Shown: positions 57,874 through 64,000 of the stretch, piece by piece
How positions within the stretch are numbered: position 1 is the stretch's first letter
Layout: every line of letters starts with the position of its first letter
NCBI GenBank assembly: GCA_009599575.1
Contig: VWND01000002.1
Coordinates: 806,001 to 870,000, forward strand
DNA: 64,000 bases
Source of the DNA: Blumeriella jaapii
Lineage: Eukaryota; Ascomycota; Leotiomycetes; Helotiales; Drepanopezizaceae
Direction: 5' to 3'
The notes under the pieces: model-generated
Told to the model about the DNA's origin: nothing
The model's database searches: none
The model's input: the letters and a program-made list of their open reading frames with translations, nothing else
Position numbers and translations under genes: made by a program

Positions 57874-60554
57874 AAAATGCAGCAAGAAGCGTCGCTATGA
57901 ATTTGAAAGCACTGTGTCGGTCAATATGGAAACTAACGAGTGTCGATGTATGAAGACGTGGAAGTTTCATGTGAACCTTACATTGAAGACTCCACACTAC
58001 ACCAATCCCGCCGCTCGCAGAACGTATGGCTTCTTATTGTGATATTTGCTGCACGAGCTAAGTATTGTATCAACCAAATGTGTTCTTGGATTTTAGTTTA
58101 CTCCTGGGACTTGATTAGCCGTGGAGTCTTGGGATGCTACTGTAGATGATGTGGCGTCTCCATCACGTGCTGATCGTCGGATTTGATGTGCTTAGCCTTT
58201 CAAGCTGCGGAACCCGTTTGACCCAGCCTTGATATATTGATCGGACTACCTTGATACTACCAGGATTCGATGAATGATGGATGGCACCGCGCGTAGACCT
58301 ACAGTGCAGTACTGTACCTTAGTAAGGTAAGCTGCTCTTGAATAGATCACGGGATGGTAAATCACGTGGCAGAGCGACAGAGCTCGACTCCATCAGACAT
58401 CAGACATCAGACTCCGGGGGTGGTACCACCTCAACACCTTGCGTCGGATGATTCTGAGATAAATGAAAAAAGGTTTACAACATGGAACTGCCAGATTGGC
58501 GTTATGGAGATCACAATCGAATTGCGGAGGCGAGTGTGGCTCGCTGTGAGACGGCCGGCGTTGGAGAGGCTGGTGCGAGGACGAGAGCGTTGGTGGTGTC
58601 AATATGGAAGTGCATGAAGCGTACGCCAGCCGATTGACTCTGAACCGAAATAGCAATACGCTGAAAATCCATACCAATAATGTAGATTGGTGAAAAAGTT
58701 ATTAGTTTTTCGTTGAGCTGGACTCGACGGCACGAATGCGTATTACAATGTCATCGACTCCGTACGGTTCACTGACCTAATGTCCCCAATGCTCGTCAAT
58801 ATGTATCTAATCATAATCCACGCTTTGTTGTCGCTTATAGGATTTAGCGATATTGATCTCAAACGTCAGCCAACTGCGGAGTCTGATAGGGCTGCTTAAC
58901 TGAATCCCGCCGTATAGCAAAGCGTGTATCGCAATCGCGCACTTTGAATTGATTTCCTCCTACGACGATTAGCCCCGGCGAAATTATCGCCATTCCTATT
59001 TTGATAGATTCGAGAGTTTCCTTCTTCAATTTTGTAAATCCTTGATCTGTATTTCGTTTTTTCCTACATGGTCTTAGATGTCGACCTATTTACATATTAG
59101 GAGAAGTAAAGCGTGCGGATTTCGAAACTGAAAACATCTATCTTGTATGAGATAGATCTCGAGTAATAGAGGCGAAATCGGGTGCGGTGCTATTCCAGGC
59201 ATGGAGAAGGATGGTGGTTTGTAGGGTGTGATCGCCGCAAGGAGAGATAAGATGTACGGCGTGCTCCATGAAAAATGCTCTACGTTACTATGTTACTGAA
59301 ATTCCTGAAACTCGTATCTCGGGTGAATGGTCGTCCTCGGACTTGTAATATCGGACCTCTTCGCCCTTCGACACTCACGCTGTAGCCATTTCAGGCCGTC
59401 ATATCAATCTCATGCTTTCTAATTATCAACGAGGATCATCTTTCGAATTCCAAAGAAAGCCATACCGCCTGTAGAAAAAGAGCTCACATAGCGGACCATC
59501 TGTCACACGTGTCTTTCAGAACATGCATTTTCGAGGGTCTTTGGTATGTATCAAAACACCAGCGTAGCACGTGTTCCGATACAGCACGGGAGGTTTAAAG
59601 TAACTCGGTTGCACTCGCCCCTCCAAACGATGGATTGATATTGTTATCATGATCTATCGGACGAAGAGTCAAGTGGCCGATTATGGCACGTTTTGCATGG
59701 CAATTAAATGTAATGTCGTCTACAGCAAAGACGGAGAAAAGCTTCTCAAGATCCATTCAGCATGAAGGGGAATGGAAATACTTGATAAATCTCCACTCGA
59801 TCTCCCATCTATCGACGTACCACGTGACTTGCTTGTCACGAGCCCCGAAATCACAGCTACGTACTGTACTGTACAGTCCTGTACTTCTTCTCGCGAACTT
59901 CGGCTATCTTGAACACTGAGTGAGCGCACTGATGTCATCGCGCTTGGCATGGCTGCTCCCCACAAAGATCCACGTCCCCGTTCTCCCCGTTCCGGAAGTC
60001 AAAGTCAAGCATCCACCACGCACGGACAAGCAATTGGGGTGAAGGTTCGTTGCTTGGTTTGCTTGATGAAAACCGCGATGCAGGAATCGAATCCGGTCGC
60101 ATCTGCGAATCGAGTCAAGCACGTCATGGGGAAGTGTGCGAAAAAATGAGGCCAGAGGCATCGCCTCGATCATATCTGTAGATGAATGATGGCTGGCTGG
60201 CAGAAGCAAACAACGGCTGAGAATAATGCCATGCCCTCCCGCCCTGCCTCGCTTCGCTGTGTCTCGGCCTGGTTTCCTTGGAAGAAAAGGTTCTCATGAC
60301 GTGACCTTCTCAGCACCAGGCCCGCTCCCCTGTCGGACCAATCAAGCGCGCCAGATCCCGCCCGCCGCGGCCCGACAGCCAGACCACACGTGACTTAGCG
60401 CGCCTTCCTCGTCCTCATCTCCTCTTCCCTTTAAAAGCTCCTTGCGCCGTGCTTCTCGTCTGCTTCTCGCCGTCACACCGTCACCCTGGCTTCCATCCAA
60501 ATCCTCGAGGAACCGCCCGTCAATCTCTTCACCCAACCACACACGCTTCCAATC
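57874..60554. other. 2.7-kb gene-poor spacer
   Basis: No coding sequence I can defend; frames near 58354, 59683 and 59949 are short and unpatterned. GCAGTACTGTACC occurs near 58305 and TACTGTACTGTACAGTCCTG near 59862. The last 250 bp are CT-rich leader for the next gene. Confidence 0.45.
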
Positions 60555-61362
60555 ATGTCTCTCCACTGTACGTATGCTCGGTCTTCTTCTCGAGCTGCTG
60601 GATCTCTCTTTGGGTGGTGACGCGATTATTGTTGGTTTGTTTGTTTGTTTGGAGTGAGGGGATGGGAAGGGAGGGAGCAGCACTTGAGCTCGGAATTGCC
60701 TCAATCAAGCAATACGAACACCACCAGCTGCATTGAGCGCATCTCCCTCCACCCACCTTCGCCCTTCACCATCAACAACTCTATTTTCCGGGGTCGAGTT
60801 CCTCAGCTAACCTCTCTCTCGCAGACCTCCCCCCCGTCAAGCTCTCCTCCATCGCCCTCGGCACCATCTTCAACCACGCCGCCTCTCTTGCAGTCCTCGG
60901 CCCCGTCTTCGGCGACACCTACCACCGTGCCCAAGCTGCCAACTCCAAGGAGGAGTTCGTCAAGTCTAAGGAGGCTGCCTCTGCCGCTGCTGCCTGGGGC
61001 ACCTCGCTCATCGGTAGCGCCGTCCAATCATACGGCGTGGGAGCTCTGATTAACGCCACCGGTACTCTGTCCTACAAGGGTGCCGCATACCTTGGATCCT
61101 TGATCTTCTTCGCCAGCTCTGCTCCCTCCGTATGTACTAACACATGGCTGCGAGGTGCGATTGCTAATTCGTCTAGTTCATCGCCCAAGTCTTCACTGAG
61201 AAGCGCCCGCTTGATACCGTTGCCGTTGGTGCCGTTGCTCGTGTCTTCGAGACTGTCGGTCTTTCGCTCTTCCTCACCTGGTGGGGAACCCGCACGTAAG
61301 TCATGTTCCTGCTTTGATCCCAGACACACACTGACACGTAACATAGCAACCCATTCGAATAA
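60555..61362 (+). CDS. DUF1761 family membrane protein
   Basis: Exons 60555..60567, 60825..61129, 61177..61295 and 61347..61362, 150 residues. The first exon encodes MSLH plus one base, and the last only NPFE and the stop; both are supported by frame-preserving GT-AG sites. Hydrophobic helices: LSSIALGTIFNHAASLAVLG, SAAAAWGTSLIGSAVQSYGV, AAYLGSLIFFASSAP and FETVGLSLFLTWWG, giving four membrane spans. The family is small membrane proteins of unknown function. The first intron is 257 nt, unusually long here, and could hold regulatory sequence. Confidence 0.88.
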
Positions 61363-64000
61363 ACGGATCGTTTCGATGGATTGGGAGGATGTAGGGTGGG
61401 ATGAAAACCGAGTCACTGCGACTGTGTATTAGATCAACTCCAATCAGGTTGAGGCGTAGCGTTGGGCTAGCCATCTACTCTGGAACTCGATGCTCAATGA
61501 ATCAATAATCTTACAAACAATACTAGTAGCGCCACAGTGGTCATTCCGTGAACCTGCGGCATCAATGCCTTTTGTGCCATCGTATCCTGGAGGTTTTGAG
61601 TAGATTTCAGATTCATTTTTGCATACCAGCCCTTTAGATAACATGATGCAGAACGACTACCAGTCCAGCCCCTTGGTCAACAACGGCAATTCTACAACGA
61701 CCCAACCACCCACCTACCCAACGTCGATCCCTAACTACCTGCTGACTCGATTTATCCAGAACGCAAATTCGCAATCGAATTCTCGGAACTGCGGTGCCGA
61801 CTTGCATGCGCTTCTCCAAAGATCAAGCCTCTCGAGAGTGTTTGCAGCAACGGTGCAAGCGTTGCTATGTACCCTAGCTACTGTTCGCTCGGTAGACTTT
61901 TGATTGGTACCGTTGCTCATGAAATTTTAGCTGTGACTACGATGATGTGAATTGAACAGAGGAAACGAGCCGTGATGGGGGTTATGTGGGTACGTATGTC
62001 TTCAAAGTCCCTCCAATGCCGTTTTTGGAGATTCAAGTTCCCCTTCCTCGTGGTCTATAGACAATAGACATTACAAGCACCCTTCTAGGAGTCTCAAGCA
62101 CCCTGTGCTGTCTACGACTGTCAGATGTCTGATTGAGAAAATCATGTCCGAGCACGGCCGCTTACGATTTAACGGATTCGCAGTTTGGGACTCAAAAACA
62201 AAAACACAACCTGCCTGCTCATCACCCTGGCATTATCCGCTCATATCAGCCAGTATTCTGTCACTGTCGCCTCAACATTTAATGTCAACATCCTCAGAAT
62301 GCTCAGTAGGTAGACCATGATACAAGTCCCCCTTCACGCTTTTCAAGATCTGCCTTGCTCCCACCACTGCTGTTCGTCGCTATGCTCAAGAACAAGTACA
62401 TAGGTAAGTGTTGGTGTCGTTATATAAGAGGGTTGTGTGCGCACTGTGGGTTGGGACGTGCAATATTTTTCTATTGCTGGTGTTTGTAAAGCAAATATCT
62501 GGTGATGGTGCTGTACAGTAGATCATCACCTTACTGCCTAGTGTGTATAGTCACGTGACTATTATCAGTGACTTTCACGTGACTAGACCACTTCTCCATC
62601 CGTTTATTCCCACATTAAGACGACCAAGGCTGTTCACTCGACATCTATAAGGAAGAGCAAGATCAATCGCTATTGCTACCAACGCAAGTATCTTTCGGTG
62701 AATTGGACCTCGCTCTTGCGCAAGTGCTCTACATACGTACCGACAGTACAGTACCAGAAGAAACCCACGATTTAGCGACGCTAGGTAGCTGGTCCCAAGC
62801 AGATAGATAACTCGGGTATGAGTCTATGTTGCTATTCTTGAGATATGATTTTGGATTAGATCTGGGTCGTGAATGAAGATGTCAAAAGTAATAACGATAG
62901 CACTTGGATTTTTGACAACAGAAGACCGAGGAGATAGCAATACTTCCCGCGTGCTAATTCCGTCTCCTTGAGCTTTTGGCTTGTTGCTTGCTCTTATCCC
63001 TCTGCAGGTCGGGCGACGGCTCAGGCTAGAGAGCGAGGAGAATTCCGGGGTAAGAGCAGCCATGCTTAGCCTACAAAGTTACCGGCAGCAGCTGAGTACT
63101 GACCAGACTCTTCTGTACTGAATGATCGTTCTTTTTTTGTCCAGCAATCTTGACATATATATATGTACTAAACACAGCCGCTATAAGCGAAATGGAAGCC
63201 AACGAATTTCCCTGGCCCGTCACAATTTTATTGTGACTCTTCACTCGGAGTCAGGTCCTCTGACACCAAAGAGCGGAACCAGTCACGACATAAAATACAG
63301 TTCAAAAATACGAGGCCCTACGTCCATCGACAGATAACCAGTCAGAAGGAATCATGGCACACCCGTCATATTCTGGCTTATGCCATTGGTGGGAATCCTA
63401 TTGGTGAATCTCACTAAGCGGGATATATTTCAGTGAATGTTCAACGCCGAAAAATCGTGCAATGTCTAGATAAATTGATTTTGCACTCAGGCTCTACATG
63501 ACTTTGTGTAAATAAGCCGATTCTACTTCCTTTTCCAACACAAAGACTTCTTTCCACTTGCAGCATACCAACACGGAGTTGCGAGGAATGTTGGTTGAAA
63601 CTTGGGGCAGTGGAAAGATCAAACCCCAACTCAATTTGAACTGTGTGCGAGTAAAAAGACAAAAGCAAGGGTCATGTTGGGAGTGCTCTTGGAGGTATTG
63701 TCACGATGTGAAGCAGTTGATCTTGACGCCAACATTGGAATTGACAGTGTTTAGAATCCGCTGTAAAAAATACAGGAACAGCGAGATAGCCGAGCAAATG
63801 AAGAAGGATAATATCTCAGCAATAAGCCCTGATATTCTTGGAAACTTGCCCATAAGAGACACGCAATCCGTCTAGTTCTACCACGTTTTTTGCTGCTGTC
63901 CTGTTCTATCATATCTCTGCTCAGAGCTCACCCACACTCTCACGACTTATATTTAAACTTAATTAAGCCCTTCAGGGATCTCAAAGAGGGGGCGAGTGGG
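61363..64000. other. 2.6-kb gene-free terminal stretch
   Basis: No recognisable gene. A 105-codon frame at 63558..63875 has no family texture. A perfect TAGTCACGTGACTA palindrome lies at 62548-62561, with a second CACGTG at 62577. CTGTACAGTAG occurs near 62511. Confidence 0.45.

Noticed and set aside
63558..63875. 105-codon plus-strand frame
   Set aside because: No family signature, no introns and no promoter-like context; could be chance.
1..64000. CRISPR array, biosynthetic gene cluster or antiviral-type gene system
   Set aside because: The genome is fungal; no spaced direct repeats, no PKS/NRPS/terpene cores and no gene group with a shared novel task were seen.

Overview
The window is nuclear DNA of a filamentous ascomycete (Pezizomycotina). 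Genes on both strands carry short introns (mostly 46-90 nt) with GT-AG ends and CTAAC/CTGAC-type branch sites. The gene set is typical of that group: SepH kinase, Elongator subunit 1, the complex I 21.3 kDa subunit, a CFEM protein, a DUF3984 protein and a DUF1761 protein. No operons, rRNA, convincing tRNA, CRISPR array or secondary-metabolite cluster were found. All exon coordinates were derived by hand from splice signals and frame continuity.

Layout. 0-12.6 kb is dense housekeeping: mitochondrial ribosomal protein uL24m (+), ELP1 (-), a DUF3984 protein (+), a macro-domain protein (-), a P-loop uridine-kinase-like protein (-), a small conserved protein (+) and a PRELI/Ups lipid-transfer protein (-). 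12.6-17.4 kb is gene-poor around one intronless GT4 glycosyltransferase. 17.5-19.7 kb holds a Dot5-like peroxiredoxin and the complex I 21.3 kDa subunit. 19.7-22.7 kb holds a decayed ketopantoate reductase and a 44-bp tandem duplication. 22.7-32 kb holds dihydrofolate/folylpolyglutamate synthase (-), a conserved disordered protein (+) and the 13-exon SepH kinase (+). 32-33.5 kb contains G-runs and a degenerate ~138-bp tandem repeat. 33.5-37.3 kb holds a protein with 63-residue internal repeats, a coiled-coil protein and an F-box-like remnant, all on minus. 38.4-38.9 kb is an AIM6-like pseudogene. 40-44.2 kb has a cyclase-family protein (-), an HTH-HD phosphohydrolase (+) and an F-box protein (+). 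44.2-47.4 kb is microsatellite-rich spacer. 47.4-57.9 kb has a CFEM protein (+), a thioesterase-like protein (-), a GT8-like glycosyltransferase (-), a PNPOx-like flavin protein (+), a secreted metallopeptidase-like protein lacking its zinc motif (-), a fold-back element and a histidine phosphatase (-). 57.9-64 kb has only a DUF1761 membrane protein (+).

The genes do not form one pathway. The main threads are: (1) single-base frame breaks, mostly in G/C runs or GC-alternating tracts of otherwise well-preserved genes, which look more like sequence errors than gene death; (2) two real pseudogenes; (3) a secreted zincin-like protein whose HExxH motif is changed; (4) several repeat structures, including a dispersed GTACTGTAC/GTACAGTAC motif family. 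I did not find a convincing new multi-gene system.
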